DNA from: Nitrosomonas sp.
GTDB taxonomy: Bacteria; Pseudomonadota; Gammaproteobacteria; Burkholderiales; Nitrosomonadaceae
NCBI GenBank assembly: GCA_016703745.1
Contig: JADJBK010000006.1
Location: 62,001-126,000, forward strand
Direction of reading: 5' to 3'
DNA length: 64,000 nucleotides
The stretch's first letter is position 1, and each line of letters opens with the position of its first letter. The position numbers were made by a program, and so were the translations under genes. This document shows, in pieces, positions 55,472-63,603 of this stretch. The notes beneath the pieces are model-generated. The model was given only the letters and a program-made list of their open reading frames with translations. It was not told the origin of the DNA and made no database searches.

Positions 55472-55680
55472 GAATTACGGTGGCAGTTTGCTAAATATGC
55501 CATATCATATTGTCGGCATGGCTCGCTTACCTCGTATTGCGATGCCCGGTTATTCGGTTCGGAGGATTAGATCGAAAAGTTAACAGCAATGACTGGCCGT
55601 GGACTGAGGGCGAAGAAACGCAGCCTCAAAAAAACAAAGAGTGGGAGCTAAGTGTGTTTAGTAAACTGTCACCGTAATTC
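55472..55680 (+). repeat. Internally deleted derivative of the REP-associated transposase unit, 209 bp
   Basis: Bounded by GAATTACGGTGGCAGTTTGC (55472 onward) and TTTAGTAAACTGTCACCGTA (55657 onward), inverted copies of the REP that flanks the transposase at 57638-58306. Between them lie the first ~12 and last ~25 codons of the same gene. It has the structure expected of a MITE or REPIN-like derivative of the 745-bp unit at 57609-58353. Confidence 0.85.
55518..55651 (+). pseudogene. Deleted REP-associated tyrosine transposase gene
   Basis: Begins MARLPRIAMPGYSV, matching MARIPRIVIPGYPHH of the full gene. After a deletion of about 170 codons and a frame change, it ends EKLTAMTGRGLRAKKRSLKK and TKSGS, matching the native C terminus EKLAAMTGRELKAKKRGPKR and IKGGS. 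The HUH and Tyr catalytic regions are lost. The deletion joint lies around GGTTCGGAGGATT. Confidence 0.85.
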
Positions 55681-55774
55681 ACCTCCACAAACGAACTTCA
55701 TTCGAAGGAGCCCTCATGCGCATCGTCCGAAATAACCGGATGACAATAGGTTCAGAGTATCAAAGTATTCTGTC

Positions 55775-56758
55775 ATGAAATCTCTCATCACAGGCGCAAC
55801 GGGTTTTTTAGGTTCAGCAGTTATGCTTTGCCTGCTGAAAGCGGGGCATGAAGTACGGCTCTTGATCAGACCCAACAGCGACCGGCGCAATATCGATAAC
55901 CTGCCAGTTGAAATTTTTGAAGGCGATTTGCGTGATCGGTGCTCGCTGGAAAAGGCAGTTGAAAGCTGCGATTATCTTTTCCATGTTGCTGCGGATTACC
56001 GTCTGTGGGTACCTGATCCTCAAACCATGTACGACATCAACGTACACGGTACCGAAACACTAATCATTGCCGCCGCCAATGCCGGATTGAAACGTATTAT
56101 CTATACCAGCAGCGTCGCAACCCTGGGACTGACAACTAATGGAACGCCAGCCGACGAAGAAATACCCGTCACCCTGAAACAGATCAATGGTCACTATAAA
56201 AGATCAAAATACATTGCAGAACAGAGGGTTAAAGACTTGATACGGCAGCATCAATTGCCCGTGGTCATCGTCAATCCATCAACACCAATCGGCCCGCGCG
56301 ATATTCGACCAACACCGACTGGACGCATCGTTCTGGATACCCTGCATGACAGAATGCCTGCCTATCTAAATACCGGCCTGAATATTGCACATGTCGATGA
56401 CATCGCTCAGGGTCATCTGCTGGCATGTCAGTATGGAAAAACAGGCGAACGCTATATCCTCGGTGGCGACAATATGTCCCTGCTGGAAGTGCTGGAAACG
56501 CTTGACGATATTATCGGTCAGCGTAAAAAACGTATCAATCTGCCGACGAATCTTATGCTTCCCATCGCATGGTTCATGGAACAAATCGCAGCTATCACTC
56601 ATAAGGAACCCAGAGCTACGCTGGACAGCATTCGCATGGCAAGAAAAATGATGTTTTTTACCAGTGAGAAAGCAATTAAGACATTAGGTTACACATTCCG
56701 CCCGGCTCGGTATGCACTTGAAGACGCTGTACGATGGTATCAAAATCATGGTTACTGA
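55775..56758 (+). CDS. hpnA: Hopanoid-associated sugar epimerase HpnA
   Basis: 327 aa. Extended SDR fold: TGATGFLGSAVMLCLLKAGH gives the GxxGxxG NAD(P) site. HVAADYRLWVPDPQTMYDIN is the segment characteristic of HpnA; the catalytic Tyr-Lys is in YKRSKYIAE, after TSSVATLG. HpnA genes occur in hopanoid clusters and the product is thought to act on side-chain sugars; its exact reaction is not established. No squalene-hopene cyclase is adjacent. The aminotransferase at 15075 could belong to the same pathway. Confidence 0.88.
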   Translation: MKSLITGATGFLGSAVMLCLLKAGHEVRLLIRPNSDRRNIDNLPVEIFEGDLRDRCSLEKAVESCDYLFHVAADYRLWVPDPQTMYDINVHGTETLIIAAANAGLKRIIYTSSVATLGLTTNGTPADEEIPVTLKQINGHYKRSKYIAEQRVKDLIRQHQLPVVIVNPSTPIGPRDIRPTPTGRIVLDTLHDRMPAYLNTGLNIAHVDDIAQGHLLACQYGKTGERYILGGDNMSLLEVLETLDDIIGQRKKRINLPTNLMLPIAWFMEQIAAITHKEPRATLDSIRMARKMMFFTSEKAIKTLGYTFRPARYALEDAVRWYQNHGY

Positions 56759-56977
56759 ATTAACCGCATGGCGAAATTGCTTTTGACCAACGCTGTTTAT
56801 CCTATCTCGCGTCAATTATCTTGGCCGCTTTGACGACAATTATGATGGCCGGTTGAGTTTATTAGCTACTTCATGATTTTTTCTGGTTTTTCCTCCTATA
56901 ACTTTCACTGTCGATTTCGATGATGGTTGCGTCCGGATGCTGAATGTCTAAGCTTGAGTACAAACAAGACAACAGCC

Positions 56978-57445
56978 TTAATCCGGTGTAGAAACCTGTG
57001 TGATAATCGTTTGTAGATACTCGGGGTAAATTAACTCAGCTACAGGCCGGTCTGTGGCACTATCAACGTGTTTGGCTAATAGCTGATCGTGATGCGCGAT
57101 GTGATTGGTTAACCAATCAGAGAGAAAATCGAGTACGTCTTCAGGAAACTCCTGGTGCAAAGTAAGTTTACTCGTCATGTTGTTTAATTCCACCAGTAGG
57201 TGGGTATGAATTGCTATGTGTCCTTCTATTCTAGGATAGTTTGTTTCATACATAAGATTTTCTTCGCTTGTAAAATGAAATTTTACGTACTGTTTAACTT
57301 CTTGAACGATGCGTGAAACTGATGCTTCAGACTCACGAGTCTTGATAGCTACGTCGAGCTTGCGAAAAAGCATGACTAGCAGGCGGTGTTCTGCATCAAT
57401 AAGAGAATGGCCTGTTTCGTATGATTTTTTCCACTGGATATACAT
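56978..57445 (-). CDS. Bacteriohemerythrin
   Basis: 155 aa four-helix hemerythrin. All seven diiron ligands of the family are visible: His20 (DAEHR), His57 and Glu61 (KFHFTSEEN), His76 and His80 (EGHIAIHTH), His115 and Asp120 (TNHIAHHDQ). It binds O2 at a diiron centre and may serve in oxygen supply to respiratory enzymes or in O2 sensing. It is a single-domain cytoplasmic protein without a fused partner. It has its own ~190-base upstream region before the REP-associated transposase unit. Confidence 0.94.
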   Translation of the reverse strand: MYIQWKKSYETGHSLIDAEHRLLVMLFRKLDVAIKTRESEASVSRIVQEVKQYVKFHFTSEENLMYETNYPRIEGHIAIHTHLLVELNNMTSKLTLHQEFPEDVLDFLSDWLTNHIAHHDQLLAKHVDSATDRPVAELIYPEYLQTIITQVSTPD

Positions 57446-57608
57446 ACACTAACTTCCTTATTAGGTTTTGGTTATAAGCATAACTTCAGCTTTAATATCT
57501 ATTAAGACCAGCTATTTGATTATAAAATTATGTCAACAACTTGTCGTTAAGAACAAGATATGAATTTAGCTTTATTTTTATGACTTATTTTGTGTATTTT
57601 ACAGTCTG

Positions 57609-58353
57609 TAATTACGGTGACAGTTTACTAAATATACTTAACTCCCGCCCTTTATTCTTTTGGGGCCACGTTTTTTCGCTTTAAGTTCACGGCCAGTCAT
57701 TGCCGCTAACTTTTCGACCCAATCCTCCGAACCCAAGGGTCGCCCCGTTGTTTCTGACTGACGAAGTCTTTTGTATACCTCGGCAATATTTTCCTGAGCA
57801 AGAAAGGTAGCGAAATCACCATAACGATCCAGCACAGGCGCAACCTTGACTAACTCGTTGTCCTGCGCTGACAGGTGACTGGCAACACTTGACCAGCGCC
57901 ACGCTTCTGCCCGTTCAACCAACCCGGCACGAACCGGGTTCATCGAGACGTATCGCACGGCATGCATCAGGTGTTCCTCATCCATCACAACCGAGCTAAA
58001 TCGCCCTTGCCATAAATGCCCTGTCACCCGCAGGCGGGCATTTATATATCCGGTATAACGCCGATGGGCATCGGCAAAAGTGCGGCGTAATCCATCTTCA
58101 TCCGAGGGAACAACAATGATATGCACATGATTGGGCATGAGGCAGTAACACCAGATCTCTGTTCCGGCCTTTCGGGCTGCTTCTCCCAGCAATGCCACAT
58201 AAAGCTCGTAGTCACCATCTTCAAAGAATGTTGGAGCACGGCGATTGCCACGCTGTGTCACGTGATGCGGATAGCCGGGAATGACAATACGAGGTATGCG
58301 AGCCATGCCGGTAGCATAGCATAATTAGTATATTCAGTAAACTGTCACCGTAA
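57609..58353 (-). mobile_element. REP-bounded transposase unit, 745 bp
   Basis: TAATTACGGTGACAGTTTAC at 57609 and, inverted, ATATTCAGTAAACTGTCACC at 58330 (23 of 24 bases identical over the matched part) enclose a single RAYT gene. Further partial copies of the REP (TGTCACCGTAATTC, CCACCGTAATTCCAC) follow at 58354-58392, into which IS66 unit 2 inserted. Structure parallels REP-RAYT systems, where the transposase acts on the flanking hairpins. Confidence 0.8.
57638..58306 (-). CDS. REP-associated tyrosine transposase (RAYT, Y1 HUH family)
   Basis: 222 aa. N-terminal MARIPRIVIPGYPHHVTQRG is typical of RAYT proteins. The HUH metal motif is MPNHVHIIV, the single catalytic Tyr lies in the AHRRYTGYINAR region, and HLWQGRFSSVVMDEEHLMHA with YVSMNPVRAGLVERAEAWRW is the conserved RAYT block. 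The C terminus is basic (KAKKRGPKR). These enzymes nick single-stranded REP hairpins and are thought to have spread REP sequences in genomes. The gene ends two bases from a REP and begins about 24 bases from an inverted one. The ORF is intact. Confidence 0.93.
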   Translation of the reverse strand: MARIPRIVIPGYPHHVTQRGNRRAPTFFEDGDYELYVALLGEAARKAGTEIWCYCLMPNHVHIIVVPSDEDGLRRTFADAHRRYTGYINARLRVTGHLWQGRFSSVVMDEEHLMHAVRYVSMNPVRAGLVERAEAWRWSSVASHLSAQDNELVKVAPVLDRYGDFATFLAQENIAEVYKRLRQSETTGRPLGSEDWVEKLAAMTGRELKAKKRGPKRIKGGS

Positions 58354-58473
58354 CCCTGTCACCGTAATTCGTAATTCCCACCGTAATTCCACGTAACCGT
58401 CCAACGCTCCCATCTACGCAATCACAATTTTCTGGATTATTCTCCTCTGCATTACCTTACAGGAGGATAAGCC

Positions 58474-59109
58474 ATGGCATTACAGGATGATAAGCAAAAG
58501 CATATCAGCAACTGGCAAACGAGCGGTTTGTCGCAGGCAGCCTATTGCCGGGCGCTCGGGTTGAATGCGAAGACGTTTGGGAATTGGTTGCGCGCTCACC
58601 GGCGTGGGCGCGATGATATCAAGCTGCCAGCCTTGATTCCGGTTACGATCAAGCCGACAGCGGCGTCAGTGGAAGTATTGCAGCTTCGCTGTCGCGGTAC
58701 GCATGTGCTGGAATTACCACTGAGCGTTTCCCCCGCGATGGCTGGGAGAATTGCTGTCATGTCTGGGTTGATTGCGCACGCGGGTAAGATCTGGCTGGCG
58801 GTCGATCCGGTGGATATGCGTCGCGGCATGGATGGCTTATCGATGATTGTGCAGCAGGTATTGGGTCACCCGCCCTGCGCGGGTTCGGCGTTCATATTCT
58901 GCAATCGCGCGGGCAATCGCATCAAGGTCTTGCTGTGGGATGGCACGGGGGTGTGGTTATGTCAGCGCCGCCTGCATCAGGGGCGGTTTGTCTGGCCGAG
59001 GCAGGATGCGGCGTGTGTCGAGTTAGCGCTATCGCAGTGGGAATGGTTGATTGCCGGCGTAGACTGGCGGCGTTTATCGGCGCGGCCACAATGGCATTTT
59101 CAGGTGTAG
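58474..59109 (+). CDS. IS66 TnpA-TnpB fused by a 1-base insertion (unit 2)
   Basis: 211 aa. An extra C in the run at the end of tnpA (GTTTCCCCCGCG here, GTTTCCCCGCG in the other copies) removes the tnpA stop and joins the frame to tnpB. Residues 1-89 are TnpA-like and the rest is complete TnpB with LLWDGTGVWLCQRRL. TnpB could also be made alone from ATG 58759. Whether the fusion works is unknown. Confidence 0.85.
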   Translation: MALQDDKQKHISNWQTSGLSQAAYCRALGLNAKTFGNWLRAHRRGRDDIKLPALIPVTIKPTAASVEVLQLRCRGTHVLELPLSVSPAMAGRIAVMSGLIAHAGKIWLAVDPVDMRRGMDGLSMIVQQVLGHPPCAGSAFIFCNRAGNRIKVLLWDGTGVWLCQRRLHQGRFVWPRQDAACVELALSQWEWLIAGVDWRRLSARPQWHFQV

Positions 59110-59172
59110 AAAATATGTAATAGTTGTTTATTAACAGGCGGTTGATTGCGATTTCGTGGTATAATTCATCTC

Positions 59173-60789
59173 ATGAATTCACTGGCGCAACTGGATCAAC
59201 TCAACCTCGATACGGCCACCAAACAACAGGTGGTCAATCTGGTTCAGGCATTTCAGCTTGATCTGACCCAGCAAACACAGCAGACAGTTTATGCGCTGGA
59301 ACTCAAGATTTAGGCGCTCACCCTGGAATTGGCGCATCTGCGCCGTATCCGATTTGGCAGGAAAAATGAAGCGTTGTCTGCCTTGTCACCCAGGCAGCTT
59401 TCTTTGTTTGAAGAATCGGCGCTGACCGATATCACGGCCATTGAGGCTGAAATCGAACAGATCAACAGCACACCAACCCCCAATGCCACCAAAGTGCCGC
59501 GTACCCGCGCCGGTCGTCAGCCGCTGCCAGATCACCTGCCGCGCATCGAACACCGGCATGAACCCGCATCCTGCCAATGTGACCGATGCGGTTGCGATCT
59601 GACTAATATCAGAGAAGACATCACCGAGCAGCTTGACGTGGAACCCGCCAGATTCTTCGTTCATCGCCACATTCGCCCACAGTACGCCTGCAAATCCTGT
59701 GAAACCATCACGGCAGAACCCGTGCCACCGGCAGTCATCGATGGCGGCATGGCCGCCCCGGGCCTGCTTGCCTGGGTGATGACAAACAAATACCTGAATC
59801 ACCTGCCACTTTATCGCCTGGAGCAGATTGCTGCCCGTGACCAGGTCACGCTGCCCCGTTCCACCCTGGCCGAATGGGTAGGCCGTACCGGCGTAGCCCT
59901 GCAACCATTGGTCGATCGCCTAACCTGGCATCTACTGCAGGGCAACACGCTGCATGCCGATGAAACACCAGTTGTGTTGACACCAGTTGCACAATTGGAA
60001 CCCGGTCGTGGCAAAACCCGTAAAGCTTACCTGTGGGCCTACCGCAGCAATGACCTTGAACCCGGGCCGCGTATCATCGTCTTCGACTATCAAGCTGGCC
60101 GTAGCGGTCAGCATGCGCGGCACTTTCTGCAAAATTGGCAAGGACACCTGATGGTCGATGACTATGCTGGGTATAAAGCACTTTTTTCCACAGCCACATC
60201 GCCTTGCGTCGAATTGGCGTGCTGGGCGCATGCGCGACGCAAATTCTTTGACCTGTACCAGGCCAATGCCAGCACGATGGCATTGGCAGCGATACAGCGC
60301 ATCAGCGTCTTATACGCAATCGAAGCAGAAGGCAAAGACCTGAGCATCGAAGATCGTCTGCAACTGCGGGCAGACAGAAGCCTGCCCGCACTGCATGCAT
60401 TGCATGACTGGCTGATGCAAACCCGTAGCCAGACCGCAAATGGCGGCGGCTCCGCCAAAGCACTCGACTATACCCTCAGACGCTGGCCAGGTCTCATCCG
60501 CTACGCACAAACCGGCTCTCTTCCGATCGACAACAACCCGGTGGAGAACACCATCCGCCCGATCGCAATCGGCAAAAAGAATTGGCTATTCACCGGATCG
60601 GAACGTGCCGGTCAACGCGCCGCTGCCATTCAAACCTTGTTCGGTACCGCGCAACTCAACAAACTCGATCCCGCCGCATGGCTTGCAGACACCCTCGCCA
60701 GACTACCGACCTGGCCCAATAACCGCATCGATGAATTGCTGCCACTTACACCAGCGTTCATTCAATCACTTAAACAGCAGGAAAGATAG
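59173..60789 (+). pseudogene. tnpC: IS66 transposase TnpC with early stop codon (unit 2)
   Basis: Codon 47 is TAG at 59311-59313 (CTCAAGATTTAGGCG), where the other copies have CAG. The remaining ~490 codons are open and carry the full DDE domain. A 15-base insertion adds VVLTP (TPVVLTPVAQLEPG against TPVAQLEPG) just after the DETP catalytic motif. A product from an internal start would lack the N-terminal leucine-rich coil. Function is doubtful. Confidence 0.88.
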
Positions 60790-60810
60790 ATGGGAGCGTT
60801 GGACGGTTAC

Positions 60811-61245
60811 TGCCGCGACGCATATCCACCGGATCGACCGCCAGCCAGATTTTACCCGCGTGCGCAATCAACCCAGACATGACAGCAATTCTCCCAACCA
60901 TCGCGGGGAAACGCTCAGTGGTAATTCCAGCACATGCGTACCGCGACAGCGAAGCTGCAATACTTCTACTGACGCTGCTGTCGGCTTGATCGCAACCGGA
61001 ATCAAGGCTGGCAGCTTGATATCATCGCGCCCGCGCCGGTGAGCGCGCAACCAATTCCCAAACGTCTTCGCATTCAACCCCCGCGCCCGACAATAGGCTG
61101 CCTGCGACAAACCGCTCGCCTGCCAGTTGCTGATATGCTTTTGCTTATCATCCTGTAATGCCATGGCTTATCCTCCTGTAAGGTAATGCAGAGGAGAATA
61201 ATCCAGAAAATTGTGATTGCGTAGATGGGAGCGTTGGACGGTTAC
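60811..61245 (-). repeat. Inverted copy of the IS66 left end (tail of unit 2)
   Basis: Same 435-base tail as at 31823-32257, directly after the inner right repeat ATGGGAGCGTTGGACGGTTAC. It encodes an intact 98-aa TnpA (60868-61164, minus strand) identical to the tail copy of unit 1, including the three residues that differ from the main TnpA. Confidence 0.92.
60868..61164 (-). CDS. tnpA: Second TnpA copy encoded by the inverted tail (unit 2)
   Basis: 98 aa, intact, with AGGAGG ribosome binding site. In unit 2 this is the only stand-alone TnpA, because the main tnpA is fused to tnpB by a frameshift. It carries the same Ala, Arg and Ala substitutions as the tail copy of unit 1. Confidence 0.75.
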   Translation of the reverse strand: MALQDDKQKHISNWQASGLSQAAYCRARGLNAKTFGNWLRAHRRGRDDIKLPALIPVAIKPTAASVEVLQLRCRGTHVLELPLSVSPRWLGELLSCLG

Positions 61246-61410
61246 AATTCCACCGTAATTCGATTGTGAACAATCAGCGATGACTGCTGTGCGGAAACCG
61301 TCTTTTTCGGAAATATTTTCCAAAAATCATAAAAAAATCACAAATGGATGTGTTGCTGGCGGTATCACTTGGCTATCTTTTACTCAGGGTGATCAGGAAT
61401 CAGGCGGATT

Positions 61411-61444
61411 GAGGGTGAAAATTGGGTTTTCGGGCAGACACTAA
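61411..61444 (-). repeat. Insertion-sequence-like terminus at the kinase 3' end
   Basis: Read on the minus strand from 61443: TAGTGTCTGCCCGAAAACCC, then AATTTTCACC, matching the plus strand at 54460. The TAG is also the stop codon of the kinase remnant, so the kinase gene may have been cut at both ends by mobile DNA. Confidence 0.5.
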
Positions 61445-62824
61445 ATAGCATTGAAATCAACCTGTGCTTGGGCCAATTTCTGGCTGGCCGCCTGCAATGC
61501 GGGGCTTAGCGGTTTCGCTTTACTGATCATATCTTGGCGCAGGCGTTGTAGCTCCGCAGCCCCCGCGTTAAGAGTAATCTCTAGCGTACGTTTACGGGTC
61601 GCAATCTTGGCCCGCACGGCGTTCTTATCAGCTTCGGTTACCGCCAGATTGGGATTGAAGACAAACCTGCGTTCACAGGCTTTCTGCCAATCCACTACGG
61701 CCCGCGTCAAGACTTCGCCAAAGCCTTTCACGGAGATAACTTTGTTCCAGGTGGCATCCGCCGCTGTTTCAATCCCGAATGACCTCAAGGCGGCCTTCTT
61801 GGCGGGGCCAACCCCAGAAATTGACGCGGCATCAAGAAAGTGGCGTTCTAAGAATTGGTGTTTCTGCCGGGCTTCCGCCGTGGCGTGCAGGTTGGTGATT
61901 TCCGTTTTCTCACGTTCGGGCAGATGTTGGTATTCATTCCGCAATTGGGCGAGTTCTTGTTTCCGCTTACTGAACGCTTCAGGATTGGTTTCTTGTTGTG
62001 CCCGCGCGATGATCTGGTCACACGCCTGCTGAGCGGCATCCCGTGCCGCTTGGCGTTTGATTCGTTCGGCTTTACGCTCATCTCTCCCTAGATTACTCAC
62101 CACTGCCCACATCCAACATGCCCCCCCCAGCACGAAGAACCACGCCCCGGGGATAACGGCAAAAAGCCAAAGCGCAACCCCAACAATAACGATCCGCCAG
62201 AAAGTAATCATCCCTTGTTGTTGGATGCCCGGTGGTAATGGGGTGGGTTTAACCGCAATGGTGGCGATGTTTGGGATGGGGATTGCTGGAGGTGGCGGCA
62301 CGGCTTCAATCGCCGCCCAGGCCCGCGCCAAAATAAAGCCAGTGGACCCGGTGGCGGTAATCCCCACTTGGATATCCAAAAAGTAGATAACCCCGTGATC
62401 TTCCAACACACACCACGGGCACCGGCCAATGTGGCCAGGATAGACATGCATTGGTGTCGTCGCACAACGCTTCAATTGCCCCCGTAAACCGTCCAAGGCG
62501 GTTACCCATTGCTGGGCTGTGGGGCGGCTTCCCTTCGCGCCGTTTTCCGTAAACGCCAAGGTGAACATGGCTTGAATGGGGACGGGGGCAATGGAGATCG
62601 GGATGGATTTGGGTGGGGGGGTAAAGCCGCGCTGCTGCCCGTCGGGGGCATAGGCATAGCGAAAGGCTTGGATGTCCTTTTCCAAAGCTTCACCCGCATC
62701 GGCCCGGAGTGGCACCCCCGAGTAGGGATGTCGCCCACCAAACAGCAAGTGGAAGATCAACAGCGCCAAACCAAAATTGTCATGATTTTTAGTACGGATT
62801 ACCTGACTGAAAGATTGTACACTT
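61441..62824 (-). pseudogene. YegI/TerY-P-type kinase with helix-hairpin-helix, 5' part removed by IS66
   Basis: About 460 codons remain. It starts inside the C-lobe of a protein kinase (NHDNFGLALLIFHLLFGGRH, then PYSG). After a Pro-rich linker come two membrane helices (FWRIVIVGVALWLFAVIPGA; FFVLGGACWMWAVV), a charged coiled coil, and a helix-hairpin-helix region (ASISGVGPAKKAALRSFGIE). This matches the kinase of the TerY-P/YegI type, usually encoded beside a PP2C phosphatase and a vWA protein. IS66 copy 3 interrupts the gene at 62824/62825, so the ATP-binding and catalytic-loop part is beyond the window or lost. The upstream residues MRRWERWTVT of the open frame come from the IS end. Confidence 0.72.
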
Positions 62825-62905
62825 GTAACCGTCCAACGCTCCCATCTACGCAATCACAATTTTCTGGATTATTCTCCTCTGCATTACCTTACAGGAGGAT
62901 AAGCC

Positions 62906-63202
62906 ATGGCATTACAGGATGATAAGCAAAAGCATATCAGCAACTGGCAAACGAGCGGTTTGTCGCAGGCAGCCTATTGCCGGGCGCTCGGGTTGAATGC
63001 GAAGACGTTTGGGAATTGGTTGCGCGCTCACCGGCGTGGGCGCGATGATATCAAGCTGCCAGCCTTGATTCCGGTTACGATCAAGCCGACAGCGGCGTCA
63101 GTGGAAGTATTGCAGCTTCGCTGTCGCGGTACGCATGTGCTGGAATTACCACTGAGCGTTTCCCCGCGATGGCTGGGAGAATTGCTGTCATGTCTGGGTT
63201 GA
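62906..63202 (+). CDS. tnpA: IS66 accessory protein TnpA (copy 3)
   Basis: 98 aa, identical in sequence to the tnpA product at 29504, with the same ribosome binding site and a 13-base overlap with tnpB. Intact. Confidence 0.9.
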   Translation: MALQDDKQKHISNWQTSGLSQAAYCRALGLNAKTFGNWLRAHRRGRDDIKLPALIPVTIKPTAASVEVLQLRCRGTHVLELPLSVSPRWLGELLSCLG

Positions 63203-63540
63203 TTGCGCACGCGGGTAAGATCTGGCTGGCGGTCGATCCGGTGGATATGCGTCGCGGCATGGATGGCTTATCGATGATTGTGCAGCAGGTATTGGGTCAC
63301 CCGCCCTGCGCGGGTTCGGCGTTCATATTCTGCAATCGCGCGGGCAATCGCATCAAGGTCTTGCTGTGGGATGGCACGGGGGTGTGGTTATGTCAGCGCC
63401 GCCTGCATCAGGGGCGGTTTGTCTGGCCGAGGCAGGATGCGGCGTGTGTCGAGTTAGCGCTATCGCAGTGGGAATGGTTGATTGCCGGCGTAGACTGGCG
63501 GCGTTTATCGGCGCGGCCACAATGGCATTTTCAGGTGTAG
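63190..63540 (+). CDS. tnpB: IS66 accessory protein TnpB (copy 3)
   Basis: 116 aa, intact, with LLWDGTGVWLCQRRL. It carries Arg (SARPQW) where unit 1 has Leu (SALPQW), like unit 2, so copies 2 and 3 are closer to each other in this gene. Confidence 0.92.
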   Translation: MSGLIAHAGKIWLAVDPVDMRRGMDGLSMIVQQVLGHPPCAGSAFIFCNRAGNRIKVLLWDGTGVWLCQRRLHQGRFVWPRQDAACVELALSQWEWLIAGVDWRRLSARPQWHFQV

Positions 63541-63603
63541 AAAATATGTAATAGTTGTTTATTAACAGGCGGTTGATTGCGATTTCGTGGTATAATTCAT
63601 CTC

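Larger units (their letters stand above)
58393..61245 (+). mobile_element. Compound IS66 unit 2 (IS66 plus inverted left-end tail), 2853 bp
   Basis: Same architecture as 29423-32257: full IS66, then the inverted 435-bp left end. It is flanked by perfect 8-bp repeats AATTCCAC at 58385-58392 and 61246-61253. The 18-base size difference from unit 1 is fully explained by four small indels: one C in tnpA, one T and one C in tnpC, and 15 bases in tnpC. It inserted within a REP cluster. Confidence 0.93.

Noticed and set aside
58320..58400. CRISPR-like short repeats (CACCGTAATTC several times)
   Set aside because: Repeats are irregular, unevenly spaced and without unique spacers of constant length; they are partial REP copies linked to the RAYT unit.
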